Below, one piece after another: positions 8,992 to 19,378 of a stretch of 64,000 nt of DNA. Both the position numbers and the translations under genes were made by a program. The notes below the pieces were generated by a model. That model saw only the letters and a list, made by a program, of their open reading frames with translations. It searched no databases and had not been told where the DNA came from. Every line of letters starts with the position of its first letter. The first letter of the stretch is position 1. Where the stretch lies: positions 1-64,000 of the forward strand of contig NZ_JAVBNS010000034.1 in the NCBI RefSeq assembly GCF_031551385.1. The letters are read 5' to 3'. Source of the stretch: Anaerosporobacter sp031551385 (lineage in GTDB: Bacteria > Bacillota > Clostridia > Lachnospirales > Lachnospiraceae).

Positions 8992-9489
8992 TTAAAACCT
9001 CACTTTCAAAATTTCTTCAATTTCTGTCAAAGTTAGTCCAGAGCACCATTGTCCCAGTTTCTCTGCATTTTTTCCCAATTTCAAAACCGACACAGCTTCT
9101 TTGTTTCTCTTTTTTAGTTCAATTGGAAAAAACTTATTTGTATCCAAATCTAAAGAAACTAACCCTGCCTTTATAGCTTCACCAATAGACTCAACAGTAC
9201 TTTCCTTCATTCGTTCTATATCTTTATGGATACTACTTACCAAATCATTTTTCAATACTTCTGTCTTCATAAATTTATCTGACATGATCCTCATTCCTGA
9301 TGACTTATTTGTAGATTGTATCTGCTGTGCAATATCTTCTTTCAAAATCATTGGCAAAACAATGAACAATAGTTCAATATGAACTAAGTCATTACTTTCA
9401 GAATAGTATCCCAATATAAAGTTCCAGAGAATATATGCTCCTAGCATAGGATTCCGGACATTATCATATTCATTAATCATTTTTTTCAT
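8992..9489 (-). CDS. ABC-3C system middle component
   Basis: A 165-residue small, probably all-helical protein. It starts NEYDNVRNPMLGAYILWNF and ends with a helix-turn-helix-like tail (EKLGQWCSGLTLTEIEEILKVRF). Short proteins of this kind, with an N-terminal N(P/x)xLGA-type segment, are the middle component that bridges effector and ATPase in ABC-3C systems. The assignment rests strongly on its position: it overlaps the upstream effector by 17 nt and ends 1 nt before the ATPase start. No catalytic motif is visible, in line with an adaptor role. Confidence 0.75.
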   Translation of the reverse strand: MKKMINEYDNVRNPMLGAYILWNFILGYYSESNDLVHIELLFIVLPMILKEDIAQQIQSTNKSSGMRIMSDKFMKTEVLKNDLVSSIHKDIERMKESTVESIGEAIKAGLVSLDLDTNKFFPIELKKRNKEAVSVLKLGKNAEKLGQWCSGLTLTEIEEILKVRF

Positions 9490-10687
9490 CCTCTTTTAAT
9501 TTTTTCTTGTAAATTGGATGCCAACCAATCTCCTCCATATCCGCCAACTCATGATAACAACCATTTTTAAAAAATCTTGGTGTCACTAAAATTCCCATAT
9601 TCACATCTTCATCCACGCACATATTATATAAATATTTTCCTCTTTTGGGTTCTTCCCAAGTATCTTTATCTAATTCAACAATATTTCTTTTCGTTTTCCA
9701 CCGACTTTTTAAATCTTCAAAATACTGAGTAATAATCTCCTCATTTACATCACCTTTCACTGCCCAAACAGTTCTATTTGCAGCTGCTTTTAAGTAATCA
9801 TTTATAGCCTCAAGTTGATCGTCATAATCTAATTCAATTAATTGCAGTTGCCTTATGTATGTTTTATATTCTCTTTGTTGTAGTTCAATTTCAGTGTTAG
9901 TTGGATTTGGCGCCAACTCAACCAAACATTTATTTTGATTAACCCATTTTTGAGTTAAAATCATTTCATTTTGAAATTCTTCTTTCGAAATTTGCATAGG
10001 TTGACTATTTTCTATTTGCAATGCAGTTTTTTTATCAATCCAACCTAAGATTTTATCAAATACCAGTTCTTGAATATCTGCTGGTAGATATGTCTTCGCT
10101 TTGAATTCCTGATATATTTTATTTGTATGTCCCTCATCCATTACCACTAATTTAAATTTTTCAATAATACAGAGTGCATATCGTTTGTTCTCGTCTGAAA
10201 TAAAAGTCTCAACATACTGATTAATTGAATCACTTTGCTGTATATAATTTTCTTCATTATCTAAAAATGCATTTTTTATATTTTCATACGCAGTCAACGA
10301 TTCCTCACTATTTCGTGCCATATTTATCGATGACACGATGCCTCCACTTTTATCAACGTTTATCACAAGTGTAAATAAGGTATTGTCCATTGATAGTTCA
10401 CCGACTTTGAGCGCAATTAACCAATTATATAAGGTTTTCCATAAATCCGTAGCTTTATCTGATACAGGATTACGTGCAGATAATGCACTTTTAGTTTGAA
10501 TAGCTTCTTTTCCATTTGGATTTTCTATGCCAACATCATCAAATTTCTCTACACTTACTGTACTTTCCAGTTCACAATTTAGCAACTCATATAACATTTG
10601 ACGAACTTGTAAACCATATCCATATAATTTGTCTGGTACATGTGTGTTAGATATTTCGATATCCTTTTTATCCTCCAAAACATTCAC
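9473..10687 (-). CDS. ABC-3C system effector: PD-(D/E)xK nuclease-like N-terminus plus ABC-3C C-terminal domain
   Basis: A 404-residue protein. The first ~110 residues look like the Cap4/DUF4297-type nuclease core: a helix, then VSVEKFDDVGIENPNGKEAI followed by QTK. The FDD, DxGIE and QxK residues are the likely metal-binding set. The rest is helical and ends with a compact domain (GWHPIYKKK) expected to dock with the middle component. In ABC-3C systems such proteins supply the toxic activity, here predicted DNA cleavage. It is the first gene of the three. The exact catalytic residues need an alignment to confirm. Confidence 0.7.
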   Translation of the reverse strand: MNVLEDKKDIEISNTHVPDKLYGYGLQVRQMLYELLNCELESTVSVEKFDDVGIENPNGKEAIQTKSALSARNPVSDKATDLWKTLYNWLIALKVGELSMDNTLFTLVINVDKSGGIVSSINMARNSEESLTAYENIKNAFLDNEENYIQQSDSINQYVETFISDENKRYALCIIEKFKLVVMDEGHTNKIYQEFKAKTYLPADIQELVFDKILGWIDKKTALQIENSQPMQISKEEFQNEMILTQKWVNQNKCLVELAPNPTNTEIELQQREYKTYIRQLQLIELDYDDQLEAINDYLKAAANRTVWAVKGDVNEEIITQYFEDLKSRWKTKRNIVELDKDTWEEPKRGKYLYNMCVDEDVNMGILVTPRFFKNGCYHELADMEEIGWHPIYKKKLKEDEKND

Positions 10688-10795
10688 CTCTTCTCACCCT
10701 AAAGTTTTATCCTATCTCTTATCCATGAACTCCAAAAAATACAAATCCAACTTTAGCTTTCACGTTTTTGTAAGTACACGAACAATAAAATACTC

Positions 10796-11842
10796 TTAAT
10801 GATCACGTTGACTTAACTGTTCCCTTGCATTTGCAATAGCCAATGACAATTTCTGTTCCAATAATTCCTTTGGTGGCATCTTCGTCAGATACTGTCCAAC
10901 GTGAATGTCTCCACCATCAAGTTCTAGCAGTTCTATTGTTTCCTGTGATTTTTCAGCACATAATATCAATGCTACTGGATTTTCTTCTCCTTCTGCTTTT
11001 TCATTCTTATTTAGCCAGCGAAGATATAGTTCTACCTGACCTTTGTCCTGCGGCTCAAATTCTCCAAGTTTCAATTCAATTAAAACTAATCTTCTGAGCG
11101 TACGATGATAAAAAAGTAAATCCATGTAGTAGTCTTTCCCATCTAGAACAAAATGCTTTTGTCTTGCTAAAAATGCAAAATCAGATCCCATTTCCAAAAT
11201 AAATTTTTCTAATTCTGCAAGAATTGCATTTTCTAAATCTTTTTCGCTATACGTGTCTTTTAATCCCAAAAAATCTAACATGTAGGGATCACGATAAAAC
11301 ATATCCAGAGACATTTTTCTATCATCTCGTAATTCTGCTATTTCATTTGCAATCGTATCTTCTGGTTTTTTTGAGATTGCAGTACGCTCATATAACATTG
11401 ATTTTTTACGTTCCCTCAATGTACGTACTGACCAATTTTCATTTTTACACATCGTTGCGTAAAAATCTCTCTTTAATTCATCGTCTATTGGTAAAAGTTC
11501 AACAAAATGTGACCAGGTCAATTGTTGCGACAGTGTCGCGACTTTCTCATAATCACTAAACTCTTGATAGAATTGTATCATTCGAAATAATGAAGCACGA
11601 TTGAATCCTTTGCCATATTCAGAAGTAAGGCGATTGCTTATTTCTGCCACAAGATTTTTTCCATATTCCGGCTTTTGTTCCCCCAGAATCTCTTCTGTCA
11701 AACATTTTCCAATACCCCAATATAGGTTTAGCATTGCACTATTGACAACTTTTTTAACATCATTTTTTTTATCTTCAATTAATGTATTTATTTCTTGATA
11801 TACACTATTAAATTTCTCTGGTAAAATAATTTCATTTGGCAT
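10796..11842 (-). CDS. YhcG/DUF1016 family PD-(D/E)xK nuclease
   Basis: A 348-residue protein of the DUF1016 family. It has an N-terminal helical DUF1016_N domain (VVNSAMLNLYWGIGK, GKGFNRASLFRMIQFYQ, QLTWSHFVELL) and a C-terminal nuclease domain with DYYMDLLFYHR and VLIELKLGEFEPQDKGQVELY. The D and ELK residues form the PD-(D/E)xK centre. The length is normal for the family. Such proteins are often found in restriction-modification and defence islands and have been linked to recombination or cleavage of foreign DNA. It lies between the ABC-3C operon and the type III restriction genes with its own gaps, so it may be independent of both. Confidence 0.85.
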   Translation of the reverse strand: MPNEIILPEKFNSVYQEINTLIEDKKNDVKKVVNSAMLNLYWGIGKCLTEEILGEQKPEYGKNLVAEISNRLTSEYGKGFNRASLFRMIQFYQEFSDYEKVATLSQQLTWSHFVELLPIDDELKRDFYATMCKNENWSVRTLRERKKSMLYERTAISKKPEDTIANEIAELRDDRKMSLDMFYRDPYMLDFLGLKDTYSEKDLENAILAELEKFILEMGSDFAFLARQKHFVLDGKDYYMDLLFYHRTLRRLVLIELKLGEFEPQDKGQVELYLRWLNKNEKAEGEENPVALILCAEKSQETIELLELDGGDIHVGQYLTKMPPKELLEQKLSLAIANAREQLSQRDH

Positions 11843-11923
11843 ATATTATTCCCTTTCCAAAAATCGCGACAATGTAGCGACTTTTCGTTTATTATTTAAA
11901 TCTATTTTCTTCTTTTAAAAATC

Positions 11924-14518
11924 TTAGATTCCATGCCCTTTCATAATCTCACTACCAGCAAGAATTTCATATTTCATAGCACTCTCAACTGCCACTTCTT
12001 CTGCCGCCTCTTTCTTTGCCTTTACAATTGGATCGTCTAGCATATTATCACCCTTTACTTCAAGAATCATGTAGGTTCCATCATTCATTTCTACAAGAAA
12101 ATCAGGATAATACTTTCTCAATCTATTTGATTCAGGATCAACATATGGAACGTAGAAATCCGTCTGTTCGCTAGTGAACATTCCAGTAAAATACGTTTCT
12201 TTTACCCGTTTGTCAGATAGTAATTGCAGGAACAATTGAAGTTCTGGTTTTGAATCAAATACATAGGTATCCGCATGGAAGCTCTTACCTTTATTATTTA
12301 CGACAACCGAATCCTTAGAGTCTTTTGAAACAATCAATTCTTCATTTCCGCTAAACTCATAATACCCACCCTGCTTTGGTTTTTTTAGTAATTGAACATC
12401 GACATTTTCTTTAATAATATCTTTTTTGACCTCGTATAGAGAGTCAAAGATACCAGGTACCAATTTATCATGTATTATTTCATTATGTTCATTCACCATA
12501 GCAAGAATTGTTGGCATTCCTTCTTTGGAATTCAGAAGCATACGTGCAATCTCAGTACAACGGATATTTGGAAAATATCTAGCGATTTCAGCAACAAGAG
12601 TAATTTCAGAATATTCCATCTTGTCAACCATGTAATTTACCGTGCTTTCACGCACTACAGAGGCCGTCGAGATTCCTTCCTTTACATACATGGTGGCATC
12701 ATATGTTTCTATTTCCAAATCAAGTAATCCAAATTCGAGTTGATCAGATACATTTTTATCAGCGATTGAATACTCATAATGAAGTCTGTGCATTTTAATT
12801 GTCTTTGGTGGTTCTACGACTCTAACCGGAACTTTCTTTCTGTTTGTATTACTCTTATTTTTAAGTTCTTCAATACTTGTACGGAAATTCTTTCTTAATT
12901 CATCATCAAGAATATCCATATTTTCTTTAGATAAATACACGGTTGCTGTCTGTTGTTCTTCTGTAATCTTTCTCAAGCATCTCATTGTAGCCTGAAGAAC
13001 AAACACCTTAGATTTAGGGCTCCTAAATAATGCAACACTAAATAATGAACGACAATTCCATCCCTCACGCCCTTTATTGACAAGTAATATAAACTGTTTC
13101 TTACTACCTTGTGTCCCAACAACATCAAGATTATTGAAATCTCTGATATCTTCTGATTTGGTAAGTTTATCATCTCCAACATTAACAAGAATCCTATCTA
13201 ATGAAATTCCTAATTCAGATAGCACTTCCTCTATAACTGGACGGATATCTTTTTCGACCTCAGCAATCTCGGCTCCAAAAATAGCCATCTTTGGAACTAA
13301 ACCTTCATATTCCTTGTCTCCATATTTTTCCCAGAAGTCCTTAATAATTACCTTCAAAAATTCTTTGCTCTTGACATTACTATATCCGATAACGCTGGTC
13401 TCTTTTAGATAATGATTTTGAATTGCAGCTTGAAGACCATATGCATAAACTACTTCTGGTAGAATTTTATTATCAACGTATGGTGTTCCTGTAAAATTGT
13501 AACACGCTACAACTCTACTTCCTTGACTTTCCAATTCCGTGGCTAATTCATTGATTGTTGTTCTTAAACTAGTGGCTGTACCACCCTTATGAAGCGCTTT
13601 CTCTAAGTCTGCACCAAACATATGATGTGCTTCATCTACAAAAATACCCATCTGTTTTAATCTTATCAACTTCTCAAATCTCTGATTTGACATAAGACTA
13701 GCATCGTCACTAATTTCCTGAAGCATTCCTAAAACATCATCTAGTACTGATTGTCCCGGAATATCACCACTAAAAAGTTTATCAACTGCTGTTTTTTCTT
13801 TACGCTGTCTTTTTAAAATAATTTTTTGAGTATTTGATACAATAATATTGTACTTTGATCCGTCCAGTGTATTCAAAGTAGTTCCTGTATCTTCCAGGAA
13901 ATGAACTTTAATATTTGCATCTAAAACCCCAATATATTCTGGTGGAACCACTTTACTCTTATCAAATGTCACTATTTCTTTCAACGACTGTAATACTGTT
14001 TTATCTGGAGCAAATACAAGGGCGTTATGACAATATCTATCGTCTGCTGGAAATTTCGATGATAGTAGAAATTCATAAAAAATACATGTCGCCATTAAAA
14101 TTGTTTTTCCCAATCCCATCGTTAAAGCATAAATGTAATTCGGATAATTTTCGGCATATTTTTTTATCTGTAAAAAATAATCATGATACTGTTTTGGTGA
14201 ATAAACATCAAATAATGTCTGCTGTCCTTGTTCATCATAATAGTATCTATTTGCAAAGATTCCATTCCGTTTAGACCAATCATCAAAAATCTGATACATT
14301 TGAGCATTGTCCATAAACTCTTTAATAAAAATATACATTTCAAGTGCTTCAAACTGCGGTTTTCTCAAAAAAGCATCCGGATTCTTTTCTTTGTCGTTAT
14401 AATCCAAATACTTTTTTGTCACCGCTTTATAATTATTACGAATTCTACCTTTGCTTTCCTTGTAAAAAGAATGAAGAAACTCAAAAAAGGCAAATTCCAT
14501 TCCTGCTTCTTTTGCCAT
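11924..14518 (-). CDS. res: Type III restriction enzyme Res subunit (helicase-nuclease)
   Basis: An 864-residue SF2 translocase. Walker A TMGLGKT is near 133-139, the DEAH-box VDEAHH near 300, helicase motif VI-like ATMRCLRK near 520, and a C-terminal PD-(D/E)xK nuclease with YYPDFLVEMNDGTYMILEVKG near 812-833. Res cuts unmethylated DNA when two inversely oriented sites are sensed through ATP-driven movement. It begins 2 nt after mod ends, so both come from one transcript. All key residues are present and the length is normal, so the gene looks functional. Confidence 0.9.
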   Translation of the reverse strand: MAKEAGMEFAFFEFLHSFYKESKGRIRNNYKAVTKKYLDYNDKEKNPDAFLRKPQFEALEMYIFIKEFMDNAQMYQIFDDWSKRNGIFANRYYYDEQGQQTLFDVYSPKQYHDYFLQIKKYAENYPNYIYALTMGLGKTILMATCIFYEFLLSSKFPADDRYCHNALVFAPDKTVLQSLKEIVTFDKSKVVPPEYIGVLDANIKVHFLEDTGTTLNTLDGSKYNIIVSNTQKIILKRQRKEKTAVDKLFSGDIPGQSVLDDVLGMLQEISDDASLMSNQRFEKLIRLKQMGIFVDEAHHMFGADLEKALHKGGTATSLRTTINELATELESQGSRVVACYNFTGTPYVDNKILPEVVYAYGLQAAIQNHYLKETSVIGYSNVKSKEFLKVIIKDFWEKYGDKEYEGLVPKMAIFGAEIAEVEKDIRPVIEEVLSELGISLDRILVNVGDDKLTKSEDIRDFNNLDVVGTQGSKKQFILLVNKGREGWNCRSLFSVALFRSPKSKVFVLQATMRCLRKITEEQQTATVYLSKENMDILDDELRKNFRTSIEELKNKSNTNRKKVPVRVVEPPKTIKMHRLHYEYSIADKNVSDQLEFGLLDLEIETYDATMYVKEGISTASVVRESTVNYMVDKMEYSEITLVAEIARYFPNIRCTEIARMLLNSKEGMPTILAMVNEHNEIIHDKLVPGIFDSLYEVKKDIIKENVDVQLLKKPKQGGYYEFSGNEELIVSKDSKDSVVVNNKGKSFHADTYVFDSKPELQLFLQLLSDKRVKETYFTGMFTSEQTDFYVPYVDPESNRLRKYYPDFLVEMNDGTYMILEVKGDNMLDDPIVKAKKEAAEEVAVESAMKYEILAGSEIMKGHGI

Positions 14519-14520
14519 CT

Positions 14521-16398
14521 TTATACCTCCATTTCAAGCGATTCCGAAAGTAAATCCGTAATTTTTATTTTTATTCGTCCTGCACTATCTGTTATTCCAT
14601 ATACGCCAACTACTAATTCATCTTTTCCTGGAATATCACACACTTCTGGTCTCATGGTCTCTCCATCATAGTTCCAATCAATAAAGATTGATTCAACTAA
14701 CTGTCTCCAATCTTCGACGGATTCTTTTTGCATGCTTAATTTCTGCAAAAGATTCATAGGATAAAATTCCTTTACTATCAACTTACCATTTTCTTTTAAA
14801 ATATTTGCATCCGCTTCCCTTTTAAATTGTAAATCTGATTTATCCCTAAGAATATCAACGATTTCTATATCTAGTTTATAAGCCGATAATTCCTGTTCTA
14901 GTGATGCTTTTAAATCAGCTTCATGACCCATACAAATGATTTTTATTCTCTCTACAACAGTTCCTGGATTTTCTTCTTTCCTTTTTTCAAATGTCTTATA
15001 TGGTAGATTAGCCTTTAATTCTTCAAGATCTGCCTTAGTTGCAATACGGTTTGTAGGCATAATTTTAACCATATAACCATCTAATTCTCCGTCATAAATT
15101 GATGATGAATCATATTTCTGAATTCCAAGTGCATCAATAATTAATTCCTTTGCTTCTACTGGGTTACGGAAGAAATCATAGTTATTTACATTGTATACTT
15201 CAAATCCTTTATATGAATCATCCTCTAATTCGTTTGCAACATTTATCAAGCGTTTTGTTGTTGTTTGAATAGATCCAAGATTAATATCTGCGCCAATAAA
15301 CCTACGACCAAGTTTCATCGCTACTGCTTGAGTTGTTCCAGAACCCATAAAACAATCAAAAACAATATCTCCTGGTTGTGAAGAAGTATTAATTATCCTC
15401 TCCAGCAAAGCTTCCGGTTTTTGTGTCGGATAGTTCAATGATTCTTTTGCTTGAGAGTTTATCACATAAATATCTCCCCAAAAATTTTGAACAGGTTGTC
15501 CTTGATATTCATCTAAAAAGGTTTTTCTTCTTATTCGTTGGCTTTTATCTGGTGGGAAATATAGTCTACCATTTTTATCCCACTCTTGCATGGTTTCATA
15601 AGAAAAAGCCCATCCTTTTTCAGGTGGTTGATAACCTTTATACTCATAAATTAAAGATGGACTTGGTGTAGAAGATGGATTTGTAACAGGATCTCTACTG
15701 TATAACCTTCCATCACCATCATTGTAAACAAAACGCTGTTTAATATATTCTTGTGCTTCTGGCGAATCCTTTGTACGAATCATATTAAATTTATACGCAC
15801 TTGTTTTACTATACATTAAAATAGTATCTGTCAATTGTCCAAATGATTTTGAGTTATTTAAAGCTCCACCCCTTCTTTTCCATACTATCTCATTTATATA
15901 ATTATCGGTTCCAAATACCTCATCAAGCAAGCACCTTAAATAATGATTTCTATGATAATCACAATGTAAATAAATAGTTCCTTGATCACTCAACAAATCT
16001 CGCATAATGATTAGTCGTTCATACATAAACTGTAAATATTCATCATTTGTCCAAATATCAGAATATTGCTTTTCTTCAAATGATGACATGTCTCCGATCA
16101 CTTTTTTCTTCCTTATATCAATGCTCTTTTTGTAATCTGCCTTACTGTCAAATGGAGGATCTATATAAATCAAGTCAACCATTCCACGATATTCCTTCAA
16201 CAGATGGCTCATGACCTGCAAATTATCGCCCCAGAAAATTTTATTCATCCAACCATCTATAGGTTCTCCATAAGATTCCTTCAGCTGTGCTGGATAATAC
16301 TGTGTTGATGAATATGGTCTCTTTCCCGTCCAGTGTAATTCTGGATATCCCTTTATTGGTTTTCTTTGTTCAAATTCAAATGATATCTGGTCGTTCAT
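14521..16398 (-). CDS. mod: Type III restriction-modification adenine methyltransferase Mod
   Basis: A 625-residue N6-adenine methyltransferase of the beta class. The catalytic DPPF (80-83) precedes the SAM motif FDCFMGSGTT near 345-354. The central region between them (about 110-300) is the usual site-specificity domain, and a C-terminal ~200 residues probably contact Res. Mod sets recognition for both methylation and restriction. It overlaps the upstream UvrD-type gene by one base and is followed at once by res, so all three form one operon. No simple-sequence repeats, which make some mod genes phase variable, are visible. Confidence 0.9.
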   Translation of the reverse strand: MNDQISFEFEQRKPIKGYPELHWTGKRPYSSTQYYPAQLKESYGEPIDGWMNKIFWGDNLQVMSHLLKEYRGMVDLIYIDPPFDSKADYKKSIDIRKKKVIGDMSSFEEKQYSDIWTNDEYLQFMYERLIIMRDLLSDQGTIYLHCDYHRNHYLRCLLDEVFGTDNYINEIVWKRRGGALNNSKSFGQLTDTILMYSKTSAYKFNMIRTKDSPEAQEYIKQRFVYNDGDGRLYSRDPVTNPSSTPSPSLIYEYKGYQPPEKGWAFSYETMQEWDKNGRLYFPPDKSQRIRRKTFLDEYQGQPVQNFWGDIYVINSQAKESLNYPTQKPEALLERIINTSSQPGDIVFDCFMGSGTTQAVAMKLGRRFIGADINLGSIQTTTKRLINVANELEDDSYKGFEVYNVNNYDFFRNPVEAKELIIDALGIQKYDSSSIYDGELDGYMVKIMPTNRIATKADLEELKANLPYKTFEKRKEENPGTVVERIKIICMGHEADLKASLEQELSAYKLDIEIVDILRDKSDLQFKREADANILKENGKLIVKEFYPMNLLQKLSMQKESVEDWRQLVESIFIDWNYDGETMRPEVCDIPGKDELVVGVYGITDSAGRIKIKITDLLSESLEMEV

Positions 16399-19286
16399 TA
16401 TTTTGCTTCCTTTCGTTTACAATAGTGTCTCATATCACAGTTGGCGCATAGATTTTTATCTTTTGCCCTACCTGAAAAATCTTTTTTCTGAATTTTCTCT
16501 ACAACTTTATCAAACTCTTGTATGGTAGCACCTATTGAAGTATTTGATTTGTCAAAACTTATTGTTGGAACACCATTTTCTTCCCCCGTATAATAGAGAT
16601 GCATTTTACTTACTGACTTACCTGTTTTTTCTTCGATTAAGTGTGCATAAGCCTCTAGTTGTCTTCGATATCGTTTCATTTCTTCTGTTTCAATTAATAT
16701 ATTTGGTTTCTTCTCGGACTTAAAATCAACAATTTCAACAGTATCTCCTTCTCCCCGTATCAAATCAACTTTTCCCATTAAAATATAGTCTGATTTAACA
16801 AGACTTACTTCAACTTCTGCATCTTGAATTATGCTCCAATCTTTCTTAGTGCGCTCTACATATCTCATTACCTGCTTGTAGGCGGCTTCAATCTGCGCTT
16901 GCCCTAAATAGGAATGCTCACTCTTAGAAAGAGTTGTGTAATTTGTGTCAAACCAATCCCTTATATTTTCAGGAATAATCGTATTTTCTTCTTTTCGCAT
17001 AGCAGCTCTATGAACATCTTCAATTGTCTCATGTACCAATGTTCCAAATAAAGTTGCTCCAACTCTCACTTGCGTAAAGCCTAATTCTTTGAAAAACTTA
17101 TATTGCAGAGCACAATTTTCGAATAGTGCTATATGAGAAGTAAAAGAAAATGTATCTTTTATATTAACAGGTTTTACTTTTTCTAAAACTATGTCTTCCA
17201 AATTCACATCTTCATAATCTGGTAGCTTATTATAAAATTCTTCAAAATATTTACTGGGTGTTGCTCCTCTGCCGTTCTTTTCACAGCAAGATAACACCAA
17301 CAGATTCTGTGCCCTTGAAAATGCCGTATAATATAGTCTCCAAAAATCAAAGTACTTAATATCATCCCGACTTTCAAATACACTTCGATGAAAATATTTA
17401 TTCTCTATATCTTCAATAACTGCAGTAGCGTTAATTCTAGGTGTTGCATTCAACGAATCAACCATTACTATCGGAAATTCCATTCCTTTCGATTGGTGAA
17501 TCGTCATAAACGAAATACATCCACTCGGTGCATACTCCGTATCATCTTCATATTCTGTGATTCCACCATCAATTAAAAATCTCAGATACATGTTAAAGAA
17601 TCGTTCTACAGCTTGCTCAATGTTAGATTCTGTAAATACATCAATCCGATGTAAATATTCATACTTTCCAAGAATAGATGTTAGAATCGACAAGTTTCTG
17701 GCAGGTCTCTCATCCACTACGCCAGTTTTCATTTCTACACCAAGATAATCACTGAATGGTTCAAATTGAAATAATTGGTATAGCAAACCTGTAAAAGCAT
17801 AATCTGCATTATCTCTACTTAGATTACTGTGCTTTTTCATTTTTTCAGTAATCCATTTTCCTATTGTATCCTTATTGTTTTGAATTAGTTCCTTCGCAGC
17901 TTTTATGCATTCATTCCCGTAATAATCGTATAGTTCCCTAAAGTCAAATTTGAAATCACGATCTCTAAGTTTAGATATGTATTCTGGAAAACACAACAAT
18001 AAGCAACCCAATGCTTCTTTAATTTCTTTTCGTTTGAAGAACATTTCAGAACGTGGAGAATATACTTTAATATCATGGTCTTCCAAATACTCTATTAAAT
18101 CTATGATTTTATCGTTTTTAACTGAACGACATAAAAAAGCAATCTGGTTATAGTCTGTAAGAATGCCTTTTTTCTTTAAACTCAAAACAAAATTTAATAC
18201 TTGTTCATACCAATCTTCTGGAATTTCTTTTCCAGAACATTTCAAAGCAGCTGTCTTTTCACTGTAATTCTTTTTGCCTGGAACAATTTTCTTATCAAAT
18301 CGAAAATTTTTCCATAAGAAATCATATGCTCTACCATCTGTCGTTTTCATCCAATCATTATAAAAATCAATAATTTGCTTCTCTGAACGATAATTTGTAA
18401 CAAGTTTTACCTGTTTACATATTCCTTCTTCAAAATGTCTAGGAAATTCCAGAATATTTCTAATGGTTGCTCCTCTGAAACGATAAAGGCCTTGATCATC
18501 GTCACCAACAACACAAATATTTTCGTTGTCTCCAGCAATCAAGAATACTAATAACTCCTGTATATAGTTTGTATCTTGATATTCATCAACCATTACATAC
18601 TTAATTTTTTCCCTAATCTCTACAAGTATTTCTGGATGGTTTAACAACAGTCTATATGTTTCCGTCTGAATGCTTGCAAAATCAATTAGGTTATCTTGCT
18701 CCAGAATAAAATAGTATGTATCCATTATATTTGCTATTGCAACAATACTTTCATCAGAATCCATTTGCATTGCTTCAATATCTACTAACTCTTCCGATAA
18801 ATTATTTACATATTTTACAATCGTTCCTGCTTGTCTCCATGCTCCCGTAGCATTGGGAAATAAAGTATCGAAATATTCTACTTTACGAAATTCATTTATC
18901 TTCTGGAAAACCATATATTGCTGGTCAAAATTATCCAGCATTCGATAGTTCTTTTTAATTCGCGTATATTCCAAATGCTCCTTTAGTATTCTTAAGCAAA
19001 TAGAATGAAACGTACCTATATACATTTCATTTATATTTATAGATATTCCAATATTCAATAATTCATTGGTTATACGCGTAATTAATTCCTTTGCTGCCTT
19101 CTCAGTAAATGTAGCTATCATTATCTCTTCTGGGCTTACATTGCATTCTGTAATCAAGTAAACGATTCGTTTTACTAGCGTATATGTTTTTCCAGTTCCT
19201 GGTCCCGCAATAATTAAAAGTGGGCCTTCAGTTGTAGATATTGCAAACCTTTGTTCTTCGTTTGCCTCTCCATAATCAAAACTCAT
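16398..19286 (-). CDS. UvrD/Rep-type DNA helicase fused to an AddB/RecB-like nuclease
   Basis: A 962-residue SF1A helicase-nuclease. It has Walker A AGPGTGKT (27-34), IATFTEKAAKE (motif Ia), VDEYQDTN (motif II, near 230), GDDDQGLYRFRGA (motif III), and VTNYRS, SFMTIHQSKGMEFP and YTAFSRA (motifs IV-VI). The C-terminal nuclease has GKVDLI and IVDFKS near 845-865. A closing CANCDMRHYC probably binds Fe-S together with an upstream Cys, as in AddB. It unwinds and degrades DNA. It is the first gene of an operon with mod and res, overlapping mod by one base, which suggests a job in the restriction response rather than housekeeping repair. Confidence 0.9.
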   Translation of the reverse strand: MSFDYGEANEEQRFAISTTEGPLLIIAGPGTGKTYTLVKRIVYLITECNVSPEEIMIATFTEKAAKELITRITNELLNIGISININEMYIGTFHSICLRILKEHLEYTRIKKNYRMLDNFDQQYMVFQKINEFRKVEYFDTLFPNATGAWRQAGTIVKYVNNLSEELVDIEAMQMDSDESIVAIANIMDTYYFILEQDNLIDFASIQTETYRLLLNHPEILVEIREKIKYVMVDEYQDTNYIQELLVFLIAGDNENICVVGDDDQGLYRFRGATIRNILEFPRHFEEGICKQVKLVTNYRSEKQIIDFYNDWMKTTDGRAYDFLWKNFRFDKKIVPGKKNYSEKTAALKCSGKEIPEDWYEQVLNFVLSLKKKGILTDYNQIAFLCRSVKNDKIIDLIEYLEDHDIKVYSPRSEMFFKRKEIKEALGCLLLCFPEYISKLRDRDFKFDFRELYDYYGNECIKAAKELIQNNKDTIGKWITEKMKKHSNLSRDNADYAFTGLLYQLFQFEPFSDYLGVEMKTGVVDERPARNLSILTSILGKYEYLHRIDVFTESNIEQAVERFFNMYLRFLIDGGITEYEDDTEYAPSGCISFMTIHQSKGMEFPIVMVDSLNATPRINATAVIEDIENKYFHRSVFESRDDIKYFDFWRLYYTAFSRAQNLLVLSCCEKNGRGATPSKYFEEFYNKLPDYEDVNLEDIVLEKVKPVNIKDTFSFTSHIALFENCALQYKFFKELGFTQVRVGATLFGTLVHETIEDVHRAAMRKEENTIIPENIRDWFDTNYTTLSKSEHSYLGQAQIEAAYKQVMRYVERTKKDWSIIQDAEVEVSLVKSDYILMGKVDLIRGEGDTVEIVDFKSEKKPNILIETEEMKRYRRQLEAYAHLIEEKTGKSVSKMHLYYTGEENGVPTISFDKSNTSIGATIQEFDKVVEKIQKKDFSGRAKDKNLCANCDMRHYCKRKEAK

Positions 19287-19378
19287 AGTCGTCTCCCTAT
19301 TAATTTGAATATTTTACAAGTAACCTAAAATTTTTTCCCTCTGTCTACCACATCTACCTGTCCCTTTTTCAGGACTCA

